Positions 54,201 through 63,035 of a stretch of DNA of 64,000 nucleotides are shown here, piece after piece (within the stretch, counting starts at the first letter, position 1; every line of letters begins with the position of its first letter). The notes below the pieces were generated by a model. It was given only the letters and a program-made list of their open reading frames with translations. It had not been told where the DNA came from and ran no database searches. Position numbers and translations under genes: made by a program. Source of the DNA: Tretioscincus oriximinensis (Eukaryota; Chordata; Lepidosauria; Squamata; Gymnophthalmidae); assembly GCA_022410635.1 (NCBI GenBank), contig JAJVDF010000015.1, positions 4,287,151 to 4,351,150 on the forward strand, given 5' to 3'.

Positions 54201-57200
54201 TAAAATGACTGGAGAACTGCCTTCCACTAAATTTATGATAAAATGGGGCTGATACATCAAAGCAGTTAGAAATACGATTGCCTCGACTGGTCTTTTTCCC
54301 ATCCAGGGACTCCCTTCTACAGGAATATTAGCTACCTATCTGATCTTCACTTACTGTTTCGACCTAGTTTTCAATATATCGATTTAGTCATTTGTTATTA
54401 TCTGACCTTAATGCTTAATATTTATTTTCTAAAGTTTGTTTCTTTATTGATACAATCTGAGTTTGTAGATCGGAGAGATCTCCGAGTTGAACGTTATGTT
54501 ATGTAGTCAATTTCAGAGAAATAGCCATGTTAGTCTAGCAGAAAGTCCAGCAAAGGAGCTAGCAGCACTGAGACTAACTTGAGAAAAGTGGTTGGCATAA
54601 GCTTTCGTAGACAGGTCTACTTCTTCAGATGCTGAGGGACAAAGAAACTACAAAGGAAGATTTGAAAGAGAAGCAGCAGAACTTGAATACATTCACAAGT
54701 TCCAGGCCATCAGCAAAGGACTTAACAGAGACAATGGTTTCCTGGCCAACTATACATTTTTATGACACCTGTTAAGTATTTGATTGATTCTCTACCAGAC
54801 ATTGCACCTTGTTGCCCCAGGGACTTTTTCACATAAGAGGATTAGTTCCTGCTATTTACCTGTTTTTTAAGATTAGTTCCTGCTATTTACCTGCAATTCA
54901 ACACCTCCCTACAGTTGCATATGCTTTGTCTTCTCCCATACACATTTCCCTATAAATACCTGACCCTGACATTAGTCCCTCAGCATCTGAAGAAGTAGAC
55001 CTGTCTACGAAAGCTTATGCCAACCACTTTTCTCAAGTTAGTCTCAAAGTGCTGCTAGCTCCTTTGCTGGACGTTATGTTATGTAAGTAGTGTTACTCAA
55101 TTGCTGCTCAGTAACTGAACAGCATTTTATTTGTTGTTGTTTGTCTATAAATAAATAAATTTATTTTTTTNAAAAAGGAAAAGAAACTGTATACTGCCCA
55201 CCTATATCAATTTCATTTGCCTTGTTCAAAGCCACAGCAGTTGAGTCTCCATTAATAACATCCAGAAAAAAGTCAGCTGGATTGTTGTACGGTTCACATT
55301 CATAACCTGCAAAGAATAAATTGTTCTTAGTTCATTCAACAATCTGGAATTACAAACTTATTGTAGAACATTTGGAATAAGTAAAAATGTTTATTTGATT
55401 AGTCATTGGACCATTTCAAAAACACAAAATAGATACAGGCATATAAGAGGCAATTTTTTTTNAAAAAAAAGTTGGAATATTAACATAATAATAAGTTTTT
55501 AGGGAGGGAGGGAGGAAAAGAAAAGGACAGCTATTTAGAAAAATGTTTTACAAAAATAAAAGCTTCTAGTATTTTTATTTGCAATCTTTACTATTTCCAT
55601 ACTTATAGCATCTCAGCCGAAGAAGGAAAAGAAGAAGACAAATCAGTATTTGTGTGTGTGTTATACCCCGTTCTTTCCAGAGCAGCTTACAAGGTTATAT
55701 TTCATCCAAGGGCTTACATCTATTCTATCTTTCCCATCACTTTGTGGCGGTACCCATTAATCTAATTGAAAATTGCTTTCAAATAGGTGTGTTGGATAAA
55801 GATGAGGCCACCACTCTCCACAGCTGACCCAGGCTTTGAGAATCGGTCTCTGGATTGAATGACCATTTCTTGAGCCCTGCACCACCATAGTTGGTGAATT
55901 AGCAGTGAGAGACTAGTTAATTCCTTGTTTTGAAAACTGACAAAGTGGTGTGAAGATTTATGCAAATAGTCACTGGTCCATAAAATGACAAATTAGCTGT
56001 TATGAATTTAAGAAAGGGTTAATTTTATGGACTACAAGGATGGAGTTTTAGATATCTCTGGACAGACAGGAATGATGCCTCTAAAGACCATTGCAAGAAT
56101 GTGAGAACAGGCATAGGCTTTGCCTTCTTCTCAGCCAGGTTGGTCTGGCGGTTAGGTAGCCTCCTGGTTCGATTCCACAGTCCTCCATGAAGCCAGCAAA
56201 GTGACCTCAGGTCAGTCATAGTTCTTTTGAACTCTCTCAGTCCCACCTATTTCACAGGGTGTCTGTTATGGAGAAAGGAGATTATTATTATTGGTAGTCA
56301 CTGACCACTGTGTAAAAAAAAATATTGGACTAGATGGTCTGTGACCCAATTCAGTAGGACTCCCCTCTTTATTCTACTAGGCTCAGTTTAAAAAAGAGCT
56401 CTGGTGGGTTTTTCTCAAATAGCTTTCTTTTTCCAAAAGACAATGACATGGTATCTCTAAGAAGTCCAGGGCAAAAAGGAAGTAAGAAGTAGGGAAGTAA
56501 CAGCTTAAAAAGCTTTTTTAAAAGATTCTTCTCAGCAATTATTGCTTATATAAACAATCTCTGAACATGGCTTCTTTGTAGCAAAGTAAAGTTTGTTAAA
56601 ATTCTCTTTTACAATTTTTGATAGCAACCTTCAAGGAGCAAGATTCCCAAATAACTTTACGTCTAATTCTCTAAGTTTCTATATGCAATCCAACATGGAT
56701 AGATTATTTATTTATATTTATACCCCACTCTATACCCGAAGGTCTCATGACGGCCAACNACAAAAGCAAAAATACAAAATTGAACATTAAAATAATATCT
56801 GAAGGNGAGAAGGAAAACAGTATATTTTCTTCAACCAAAGGCCCGGTTAAAGAAGTATCTCTTTAAAGATCGATACAGTGATGGTGGCTGATGCAACTTG
56901 AGGGTGAGACTATTCCATAGTCTGGTGGCAACCACTGAGAAGGCCCTGCCCCGGATAATTTGTATTTCCACATTAACATTTTTTAGAACATTCCNATCTC
57001 AGATGTAATTTCGTTCATCTGAATCCTTATTGGCAGATATCATGTGTATCTCTTTGTGAGAAGGGGGTATGTGTTGCTAGGCTTGGGGACCCAGAGGAGA
57101 AGAATTTGGATGATGTACTACAGTGCACAACTGAACACAAAAAGCATGGTATCTGCACACCTCCCATATTTCAAACCACAGACAGGAAGTTTTGCTGGTC

Positions 57201-60200
57201 CAGTGGTAGACCTGCTTAAACATCTGGATTAAGCCTCTTTTAATCAGTATTCTAATGCAGATGGAGCCCGCCTACCAGAGAAAAGCAGAGCCTCTTTAAT
57301 CCATGTCAACACGCAGGTATAAAGGGCAAGAAGTTGTCTCTGAACATTCCTGAAGTATTAACAAATTTTGTATGCATGTATTTTAACTTTTTTTCAAAGA
57401 GCTTACCAATGCATTTGAAATATTCTATTGCATCCTGAGCAGGTCCATGATATACCAGTCTTCCTGCAGCCAGCAAAGTTAATTTATCAAACAGTCTGAA
57501 AATGGAGTAGCGAGGTTGATGGATGGAGAAGATTATCGTTTTTCCTTGCCTTGACATCCTGCAAGAAAGAAGGTAATATGGCACAATGACCAACAACTTT
57601 GTGAAGCACCAACTTAAATTCATATGCAAGACAAAGAAGCGGAAAAAGGAGGAAAAGGAGGAGGGAGGAGTGGCTTACAAGGTTAATTTTCACACAAAGG
57701 CTTACATATATTCTATCTTTCCCACCAGATTAGTGGTGGTACCCATGAATCTACTTGAAATGAAGATTGCAAATCTACTTCCTCTCAAATAGTTGGCTAG
57801 AGCTGAAGCCATTAGAGGGCACTCACCTCTCTCCACAGTCAAGACAGGGCTTCGAGAATGGATCTCTTGATTGAAAGGCCATCTCTTAACAGCAGCTATA
57901 ATATATCATTAAAAGGGAAATCTGCTGCAGCTTGTAAAAAGGGACAAGAATGGAATTGCCAAGGCCCCAATCACCTACAATACTCAAGAGTTTGGAGTTA
58001 TGGCTGATTTGGCTGAGAATTATAGCAAAAGCAAACAAATAAAAGGTCTTCCAAACTTTAAATTTATTTCCCCATTCTTCAGCTATATCTTGCAATGTAA
58101 ACTTAAGAACTTGACTGACTGAAGCAGGTTCTGGATTAGTATTTCTAATATAGTCTAACAAGGGGGCCTCGTAACAAGTCTATTTCCTCAGATGCTAGGG
58201 GACATAGGCCAGGAACATTTGCTGCATATCATTTGCGCCTGGCATCTGAAGAAGCAGACTTGTCTACGAAATCTCATGCTGCCTACCTTTCTCTTTCTAG
58301 ACTCTAAAGTGCTATGAGTCCCTCTTGCTAGACTTTCTGAATAAAGACATACGGCTCTTTCTTTGAAATCTTTCTAATATAATCAGATCAATCTATTTTT
58401 TGCAGTGCACTTCTGTCTGAGTGTAACCTTGGCACAGCTTTGTGAACGAAGAATTATGAATTAGGGGTAGTTGGCTAATAATTACCTTTTTAACAGAAGC
58501 AGTACCGCATTGGCAGTGCTTGCATCTAATCCCGTGGTTGGCTCATCTAAGAATAAGATGGCAGGGTCAGTAATCAGTTCCATTCCAATATTAGTTCTTT
58601 TCCTCTCTCCCCCTGATATGCCACGGATGAACTGGGTTCCAACCTAATGAGAAACACAAACTTCCATTATATTGTTTAGCCAAATCGTCAAAATGTAGGA
58701 ACAGGCCAGTACCAAATAGCAAGCAAAAGTAACCACAGATAACCACAATGTATTAAAGGCCAGTTAGAGGACCATCAAATTAAAGGCCAACTGAAGAATC
58801 ACAGTGGATCAGGAGTATTATAGTGAAGCAAAAAAAAGTTGAAGAACCACAAGGATTGAAGCCCTTCCTTTCCCCATGAGTTGCTACAACTGGCAGCTCC
58901 ATCCAGCANGAGCTTAAAGCATCTGTACATAATAATAAAACACAGTAATAACATAGTAATAAAAACAGATATCAGAGAGTCCAACATTTCGAGGTATAAC
59001 AACCAACGATGGTACTCAGAACTTTGGCGGCCTCCAGAAAGAAAGAGAGGAAGATCCTAGGAAAGAAAGATGACACAAGGAAAGGAAGAAAGAAGGAAGG
59101 AAAAGAAGAACAAAAGGAAGGCAGGAAGGTAGATACGTAAGGAAGAAAGATGGAAGAGGGAAAGGAAAATGGAAAGAAACAAGGATCAAAAGAAAGAAGC
59201 AGCAAGTGAGGAGCAAGGGAAGGAGGGAATGGGTGGAGGCATGGATGGGAGCAAGGGGAAGGAGGGGCTGTAGCCTGTTGCATTACTATAATGCAACCGG
59301 CTACTTTGGCTGCTATTCCACTAATTTACATGGCAAACTTTACCAGTGTGGTTTCATCAGCCATTCCTTGTCCATTCTTGTGATAAGTCATGTGTGGAAA
59401 TGTGGAATGAATGTAGAAAGTCATTACCTTTTTTTTTTTTTAATATATATTTTATTGAATTTTTCACAAAGAAAACAAAACATATCAAAAACAAATCAGT
59501 AATAATATACACAATAAATTGGATTTTACATACCACTTCGCTAGTTATTTCACTAATTAACAATTCCTAATAAAATCAACATGTGGTATTTTCTTTACAA
59601 AATCAGGAAAAGGGATAAAATAAAAACCCTACATAACAAAGGCCCCACCCTCCCCCCTTGAGAGGAACAGTAATTATCACATACTTAAACAAATAATTAA
59701 TTCCTAAGGATCAATTTAATGGTTGTCAGGAGAAAGTCATTACCTTTGAGTCTGCCACCTTCGTTAAGCCCAATTCCTGAAGCACTTGGTCGATCCTTCC
59801 TTTCTTCTCTTGCTCCCCCACTGTGGTTGGCAGTCGGAGGGCTGCTGAGAACTGCAAGTTCTCTCTCACTGTCAAGGTGCCCATCACTACGTCATCCTGC
59901 ACAATCAGTGCAACACAAAATATCTATGTGTTCCAATCTAACATTAAAGTTGCATTCAGGTACATGAACAGCAGAATTCAAAAGGGGCACAGAGGGGGTC
60001 ATATGTGGACACTAGTGTTCCCATCCCACTTCTAATCCACATTAATGGCCTTTAGAAGCTCATTTTCCTGGCCTCCACATTGCTTTACTGTTACCCACCA
60101 CAGTGTCATACATTCCAGGCTTGCTCACAAAGGACCCTATATGCGGGTATGCAGAACAAGCAGAAGTGTAAGACGTAAGCTGGGTTTCCTACAGTACTTG

Positions 60201-62750
60201 GTGATGATATTTCATGGTCCTTGTTTTCCCACAAGAATCTTGCATTTGTAAATTACTTTTCTGTATTCTGAATCAATGAGTTTGGAAGTGCCAGGCCCAC
60301 TGGTTTGGACCATGAAAAAGCATGCTCCAGAACAATAATAACAATACGATGATACTGGCCAATATTCACCCAAACTCCAAAGCAGGTGCATACTTAATCT
60401 CCTAGCTACCAGGGGTCCCATTTCAATGGTGCCCTCTCAAACAGAGTGGTACGCCTTCTGCATGCCTCCATGTTCTGGACCTGAGCTCAAGTTTATCGGT
60501 AATCCGGATGAAGGACCTGCTAATCTGGATCATGATCCATTTGGGAGAGATGGAGTGAGGGCCAGGGGCTCACAGATCTACACTAACATATGGGCCAATA
60601 AGCCCCAGAAGGCAACATTGGGGGAATTCTATTCCAGATCAAACATGGGTGTCGAAGGAATCACTGCTTCTTTCCAGAGAAGCTGATTGCTTGTGAGATT
60701 AGTTTTCGCATCCTGCATTTCTAACACAAAGCACTCGCGGAATGGACTGGCAATATTCTCTCTCACATGCTTCATGGTTCTCAAAACAAGAATTAAATGG
60801 TTTAAAAAACTGGATGGAAAAAGGTTTATATCTAAAAATCAGCTTGGGTCAATTCTAAATGGTTGTTGGTTTCTATGAAAAAGAGTCAATGAGCCTGGTA
60901 GTTCCAAACCCAGCGATTCAAAATATGACAAAATGGAAGTCAGAGGTTATTGCTGACAAACCTGAACAACATATCCAGAGATACATTTGAAATTAGCAGG
61001 TTGGGGTGCTCCATTGATGAGAACCGTCCCACTCAAGCCTCGAGGGTCTTTCCTCGCAGCTAAAATATCCAGTAGTCTAGAACAAAGAGAAACCTGCATT
61101 TTATTTAATTTTTAAAAGCACAAATGCAGACAAGTGCAAACAAAGCAATCTATTTAGAAAATCTCTACTACTAATAAGATGCATGTCCAGGAGTCCAACG
61201 TTTCAAGGTCTGCCATTGGTCCTTATGGACCAATGACAGGGTTTGAAATTTTGGACTCAGCGCACATGTGCCCACAGTGATGGCGCCTTAAGTTGCTGAG
61301 CCATCCATTCTACATGGCAGAGAGGGTGGCCTTCGGCGCCTGGTCCAAATCTGCCACTGCCAGCACCATGGTGTCCTACCCACTACTATTGCCACTGCAA
61401 GAGCACTGTGGCAGCCCACCCACTGCCACCAGCTCCCTCCTCCACTCCCTGCTTCCCAAACCATCATTTTTGCAGGCTTTCCACTATAAAATAAAGACCA
61501 GCAGTTGGGGGGAATCTGAGTAACACTTTAAAAAAAAATCTATCTAACAATCCAAAAATGTAAGGTTGCACAAAACGTCACAAAGAAACATCAATAGAAT
61601 AAAAAAAGAACATATACAAAAAATTAACTTCCAGTAATCAACCAACTGATAAAGTTCTGTATATTCTCAACTTGTTCTTAATACAAATCTAATGTGATTG
61701 GAAAGTGCATCTCCTGGCCTTTAATGCTCTTTAGGTCCTTAATAAATATTTTACTGGGCTAGACCCATTTTAATAAATCTGGATTAACTTGATCCAGATT
61801 AGTTTAGTGAAGCATTAAGCAGGCTGGGCTACTTTGAAAATGGGATACTGTGTGCTACGATGCAAATGTGAAGTTGCTAATTCATTTTCTAATGCTGCTG
61901 GCTTCTCCATGTTGGCAGAGAGACTTCAAAGATGACGCAAATGGGATTCAAAAGTGAGACTGCCATATTGTCCAAAATGCACATAATCTTTGAGGCCATG
62001 CCTATGCGAATTTGGTCTACATGCATATTATATATATGAATGAATCAGGTACTGTTAGTACAGATGTAGGCCTGATTAATGTGGTCAACCATTAATCCAG
62101 TTTAGAGGATTTATAGTACAGATCTGATCTTGATTAGCAGTTGTTCCATGCAGACAGTGTTGCCTAGTGAGTTCCTTAAATCAGAAAAATAAATTTGTGC
62201 TGGGAACTATACAGTGCAGAATGGAGCTTTTATATTTCTGCTGAAGTGCAACCTTTTGGATAAAGTCCACTAATTTGTGGCTATTTTAAGCCTATATATA
62301 ATATATTGAATAGGCCACTGAGAAAGACCATACAGGATGAACTGCGTCTGGCCCTCAAGTTATTGAAAACTAAAGTATCTAACAAAACATTTCGTCCAGG
62401 AATATTTCACTTGCACTACAATGAGGACGTCATTATTGTATTTGGTCTTTTTGCACTTTCATTCTATTCTTTTGGATTGGTGCATTATATTGGCAGCTCC
62501 AATTGTTTACCTTGTGGATATTGTGGATTACTGATTATTGTTTTAAATATATCTATATAATTTATTTATTTGTTGTATTTTTGTTTTGTATTTATTATTG
62601 GCGGGGACAGCCCAGGGTTTTGTTTGGTTTGCTGTGGAACAGGTAGCTCACAAACCTGGCATCTCTTTCATTGAGTAACAAAAGACTTACGATGATTTGC
62701 CACCACCTGTTGGTCCCAAAATTGCATTCAATCCCGGCTTCATTATCCCA
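39095..62750 (-). CDS. ABCG2: ABCG2-like half-transporter, copy 2 (exons 3-16; first coding exon outside)
   Basis: Fourteen coding exons join in frame to a TAA at 39095-39097, giving 592 residues from exon 3 on. Seen: Walker [10 protein letters not shown]-loop GYVVQ, signature ISGGERKR, Walker B ILFLDEP, H-loop [11 protein letters not shown], six membrane spans, an extracellular loop with three cysteines (NFC, ANC, QMC) and the tail [11 protein letters not shown]. In human ABCG2 the equivalent cysteines make the intra-chain (592-608) and inter-chain (603) disulfides. Residues equivalent to F431, F432, N436, F439, R482 and T542 are all kept, so this copy is the better candidate for the conserved ABCG2 function. 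The exon with the start codon was not found up to 64000; a 317-base N gap lies in that intron. One ambiguous base in exon 9 (nGT) cannot create a stop. Confidence 0.93.
39268..39480 (+). mobile_element. L1-like 3' remnant
   Basis: Reads [27 protein letters not shown], parallel to the remnant at 19022. Confidence 0.45.
39720..39960 (-). mobile_element. diverged CR1-type 3' end
   Basis: gacataagaggaaccctgct and cttgactccctgcaaatggc resemble the minus-strand CR1 ends at 1384 and 6970 but are far more decayed. Confidence 0.4.
40722..41155 (+). mobile_element. CR1 3' fragment
   Basis: Plus strand: [31 protein letters not shown] and the tail to tcagtagggctcctcttatg. Confidence 0.85.
41888..41988 (-). 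CDS. ABCG2: copy 2 exon 15 (extracellular loop)
   Basis: A 101 bp exon, acceptor tttcaaag, donor gtaagt. It reads [20 protein letters not shown] then [13 protein letters not shown]. Two N-glycosylation sequons (NET, NCT) and two cysteines lie in the loop between TM5 and TM6. The loop differs strongly from the mammalian sequence but keeps the cysteine pattern. Confidence 0.88.
42270..42635 (+). mobile_element. CR1 3' fragment
   Basis: caaagctaatgggcagaaga, ttttttcacccagagggtca and the end ctggactagatgtgctatgg identify it. Confidence 0.75.
42826..43130 (+). mobile_element. L2-like LINE fragment interrupted by a MITE
   Basis: Plus strand reads [19 protein letters not shown]; the later gccttctctgtaatggcacc resumes after the family B insertion at 42976-43070. 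Confidence 0.55.
42976..43070. mobile_element. foldback MITE, family B (copy 3)
   Basis: aagaatggacttaatccag, T7 and ctggactaaactccatttctt form a hairpin. Left end acttttaaa is intact, right end decayed. Confidence 0.6.
43135..43270. mobile_element. hAT-like end fragment
   Basis: Starts acaggggtgggcaaac, a common hAT terminus; no matching right end was found. Confidence 0.35.
43543..43845 (-). mobile_element. Helitron-like non-autonomous element
   Basis: Minus strand starts TCAAGGAGTCCAAC after an A (43845) and ends with a hairpin (gcccattgcat / aatgcaacaggc) directly followed by CTAG. Same 5' end as 58972. About 300 bp, no coding. Confidence 0.55.
44043..44132 (-). CDS. ABCG2: copy 2 exon 14 (TM5, leucine plug)
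   Basis: A 90 bp exon, acceptor tctgcag, donor gtaagt. It reads [20 protein letters not shown] then [10 protein letters not shown], very close to mammalian ABCG2. Confidence 0.95.
44355..44680 (+). mobile_element. family T SINE, best-preserved copy
   Basis: tRNA-like head cacagatagctcagttgctt (box A) and gggtttcgaagccctgtg (box B), body with gtagctctagccaacccagc, end gcggggtataagaaccaag and TTC triplets. This copy defines the family. Confidence 0.8.
45400..45657 (-). mobile_element. Sauria-like SINE
   Basis: Minus strand head gagccagtttggtgtagtgg, box B region ggttcgattccccactcc, then gtcacccagctgac and a tail with gggtacaagtacaaataaat. Confidence 0.8.
45795..45930 (+). mobile_element. family T SINE, 3' part
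   Basis: tcaattagataaatgagaac to gtagggtataaaaactcaat and TTC triplets; head missing. Confidence 0.5.
46155..46405 (+). mobile_element. family T SINE
   Basis: Head tggcacaaatggcgcagttg, box B aagtttcaaggctctgtg, tail cagggtataaaaaagattct and ATT triplets. Confidence 0.65.
46551..46800 (+). mobile_element. Sauria-like SINE with internal duplication
   Basis: Head agtcaatttggtgtggtggt, then about 32 bp cttatctggtagacttctgg ttcgattccccA repeated twice in tandem across box B, then gggtgaccttgggccagtca and the tail. Confidence 0.75.
46869..47023 (-). CDS. ABCG2: copy 2 exon 13 (TM4-TM5a)
   Basis: A 155 bp exon, acceptor cttttag, donor gtgagt. It reads [40 protein letters not shown] and [11 protein letters not shown]. 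The T542-equivalent threonine is kept. Confidence 0.95.
47024..47850 (-). other. copy 2 intron 12
   Basis: Contains one n-rich family T SINE at 47498-47740. The rest shows nothing. Confidence 0.6.
47498..47740 (+). mobile_element. family T SINE
   Basis: gttaagggcttggcgtttca, gagttcgaagccaatacg, body ctagctgttcgaaagtgaag, tail gtataaaaaacag. Several n bases cluster here. Confidence 0.6.
47851..47975 (-). CDS. ABCG2: copy 2 exon 12 (TM3)
   Basis: A 125 bp exon, acceptor ttattatag, standard donor gtaagt. It reads [40 protein letters not shown] and L. The R482-equivalent arginine is kept. Confidence 0.95.
47976..49568 (-). other. copy 2 intron 11
   Basis: Holds a 29 bp tandem duplication (48708-48768) and a purine tract (49065-49270). 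Otherwise nothing I recognise. Confidence 0.55.
49065..49270. repeat. GA-rich tract
   Basis: Mostly purine on the plus strand (gagaaggagacaagagaaag type); no coding support for its open frames. Confidence 0.85.
49569..49658 (-). CDS. ABCG2: copy 2 exon 11 (TM2, substrate slot)
   Basis: A 90 bp exon, acceptor tttacacag, donor gtaagt. It reads [20 protein letters not shown] then LFVVEKKIF. The Phe after NQC, equivalent to human F439, is present here. Confidence 0.95.
49659..50624 (-). other. copy 2 intron 10
   Basis: I see no repeat or gene here. A 131-codon plus-strand frame (49926-50321) has no recognisable domain. Confidence 0.5.
50625..50707 (-). CDS. ABCG2: copy 2 exon 10 (TM1 end)
   Basis: An 83 bp exon, acceptor tttttcag, donor gtgagt. 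It reads [20 protein letters not shown] then DASGLQNR. Confidence 0.93.
51900..52008. mobile_element. foldback MITE, family B (copy 4)
   Basis: tacttttaaac at left and gatttaaaaata at right, with cctgaagaatggggttagtc pairing toward gattaagttggaagactga. Confidence 0.55.
52515..52850. promoter_or_regulatory. intron 9 segment shared with copy 1
   Basis: Partner of 15437-15772: same intron, same order of matching blocks, about 0.8 kb downstream of exon 9 in each gene. Confidence 0.6.
53644..53885 (-). CDS. ABCG2: copy 2 exon 9 (linker to TM1)
   Basis: A 242 bp exon, acceptor ctctgaag, donor gtaatc. It contains [20 protein letters not shown], then [20 protein letters not shown] and [11 protein letters not shown]. 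An n at 53871 gives codon nGT, which is never a stop. Confidence 0.94.
53930..54480 (+). mobile_element. L1-like LINE 3' remnant
   Basis: Plus strand frame reads [20 protein letters not shown] then [17 protein letters not shown], resembling the region before the end of L1-type ORF2 (WK..., W...). Confidence 0.45.
54506..55070. mobile_element. family R inverted-repeat retroposon with 15 bp target duplication
   Basis: Arms of about 125 bp (54528-54655 and 54985-55070: gcataagctttcgtagacag, cttcttcagatgctgaggga and inverted) flank about 330 bp of unrelated sequence. The whole unit is flanked by acgttatgttatgta (54491-54505 and 55071-55085). Confidence 0.8.
55202..55306 (-). CDS. ABCG2: copy 2 exon 8 (linker)
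   Basis: A 105 bp exon, acceptor ctttgcag, donor gtgggc. It reads [20 protein letters not shown] then [14 protein letters not shown]. Confidence 0.94.
55620..55890 (-). mobile_element. family T SINE, diverged
   Basis: gaagaaggaaaagaagaag tail at left, ataccccgttctttccag, body aagatgaggccaccactctc, head near 55890. Confidence 0.5.
56131..56300 (+). mobile_element. Sauria-like SINE, truncated
   Basis: Head ccaggttggtctggcggtta, box B ctcctggttcgattccac, then ctctctcagtcccacctatt. Confidence 0.65.
56705..56980 (-). mobile_element. L2-like LINE 3' end
   Basis: Minus strand: ggcagggccttctcagtgg, ggaatagtctcaccctc, then the tail with gaccttcgggtatagagtgg. Confidence 0.55.
57407..57558 (-). CDS. 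ABCG2: copy 2 exon 7 (H-loop)
   Basis: A 152 bp exon, acceptor cttgcag, donor gtaagc. It reads [40 protein letters not shown] and [10 protein letters not shown]. Confidence 0.95.
57620..57895 (-). mobile_element. family T SINE
   Basis: aggaaaaggaggagggagg tail at left, body ccaccagattagtggtggta, ggctagagctgaagccatta, head near 57890. Confidence 0.6.
58152..58367 (-). mobile_element. family R element
   Basis: ctaacaagggggcctcgtaa at left, catctgaagaagcagacttg in the middle, cccctcttgctagactttc region and ctttctttgaaatc at right. Confidence 0.55.
58486..58643 (-). CDS. ABCG2: copy 2 exon 6 (signature and Walker B)
   Basis: A 158 bp exon, acceptor ctcattag, donor gtaatt. It reads [20 protein letters not shown] and then [15 protein letters not shown], with all catalytic residues present. 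Confidence 0.95.
58972..59324 (+). mobile_element. Helitron-like non-autonomous element
   Basis: Starts TCAGAGAGTCCAACATTTCG after A, carries a GGAA-rich middle (59040-59240), a 13 bp hairpin (59273-59285 / 59289-59301) and ends attccaCTAA before T. No transposase. Confidence 0.6.
59432..59730 (-). mobile_element. 5'-truncated L1 3' end, young-looking insertion
   Basis: T-run at left (poly(A) on the minus strand), then L1-type 3' sequence, flanked by agaaagtcattaccttt at 59415-59431 and 59731-59747. The target duplication contains the exon 5 donor of copy 2. Confidence 0.75.
59744..59896 (-). CDS. ABCG2: copy 2 exon 5 (splice donor duplicated by L1 insertion)
   Basis: A 153 bp phase-0 exon, acceptor gattgtgcag, donor gtaatg. 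It reads [20 protein letters not shown] and ends LTKVADSK. The last exon bases and the donor (59731-59747) recur at 59415-59431 as the target-site duplication of an L1 inserted 13 bp into the intron. Confidence 0.95.
59897..60961 (-). other. copy 2 intron 4
   Basis: About 1 kb with no repeat or gene I can identify. Confidence 0.5.
60962..61076 (-). CDS. ABCG2: copy 2 exon 4 (Q-loop)
   Basis: A 115 bp exon, acceptor ttgttctag, donor gtttgt. It reads [20 protein letters not shown] and ends [10 protein letters not shown]. Confidence 0.95.
61077..62690 (-). other. copy 2 intron 3
   Basis: Only a hairpin at 61190-61262 stands out. The plus-strand frame at 62306-62560 is not recognisable. The equivalent copy 1 intron is only 155 bp. 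Confidence 0.55.
61190..61262. repeat. inverted repeat related to the Helitron-like 5' end
   Basis: ggagtccaacgtttcaaggt and cattggtcc are inverted across a 5 base centre as ggaccaatg and ttggactc. The left end matches the 58972 element start. Confidence 0.5.
62691..62750 (-). CDS. ABCG2: copy 2 exon 3 (Walker A)
   Basis: A 60 bp exon, acceptor gtgttgcag, donor gtaagt. It encodes [20 protein letters not shown], identical at almost every position to mammalian ABCG2. Confidence 0.95.
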
Positions 62751-63035
62751 CTGCAACACAAAACCAGCATGATTTTTTAGAATTTTTAAATAACCGGTCC
62801 CTTTTATTAGCATTAATTAAAGGATTACATGAAAGAGAGCTACTCACTATAGAGGATGAACTATTATACTGGATAAACCATTCTTCAGGTATAAAAGTAC
62901 TCATATATTAATGAGATAGGTCAGGCCAGGCGTATTCCAGGCAGCAGGGGTTAAATAAATATAAATAAAATATGTTAAGAATAAATATCCCACCCTCTTC
63001 ATAGGTTCCAGGTTTAGGGTTGGGGGTTTGAGATA

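Larger units (their letters stand above)
53886..55201 (-). other. copy 2 intron 8
   Basis: Contains a LINE remnant and a 565 bp family R element. Nothing else stands out. Confidence 0.6.
55307..57406 (-). other. copy 2 intron 7
   Basis: Contains family T and Sauria-like SINEs and an L2-like end. 55307-55610, 56305-56700 and 56985-57400 show nothing. Confidence 0.6.
57559..58485 (-). other. copy 2 intron 6
   Basis: A family T SINE and a family R copy fill most of it. Confidence 0.6.
58644..59743 (-). other. copy 2 intron 5
   Basis: Contains a Helitron-like element and an L1 insertion next to the splice donor. 58644-58970 shows nothing. Confidence 0.65.
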
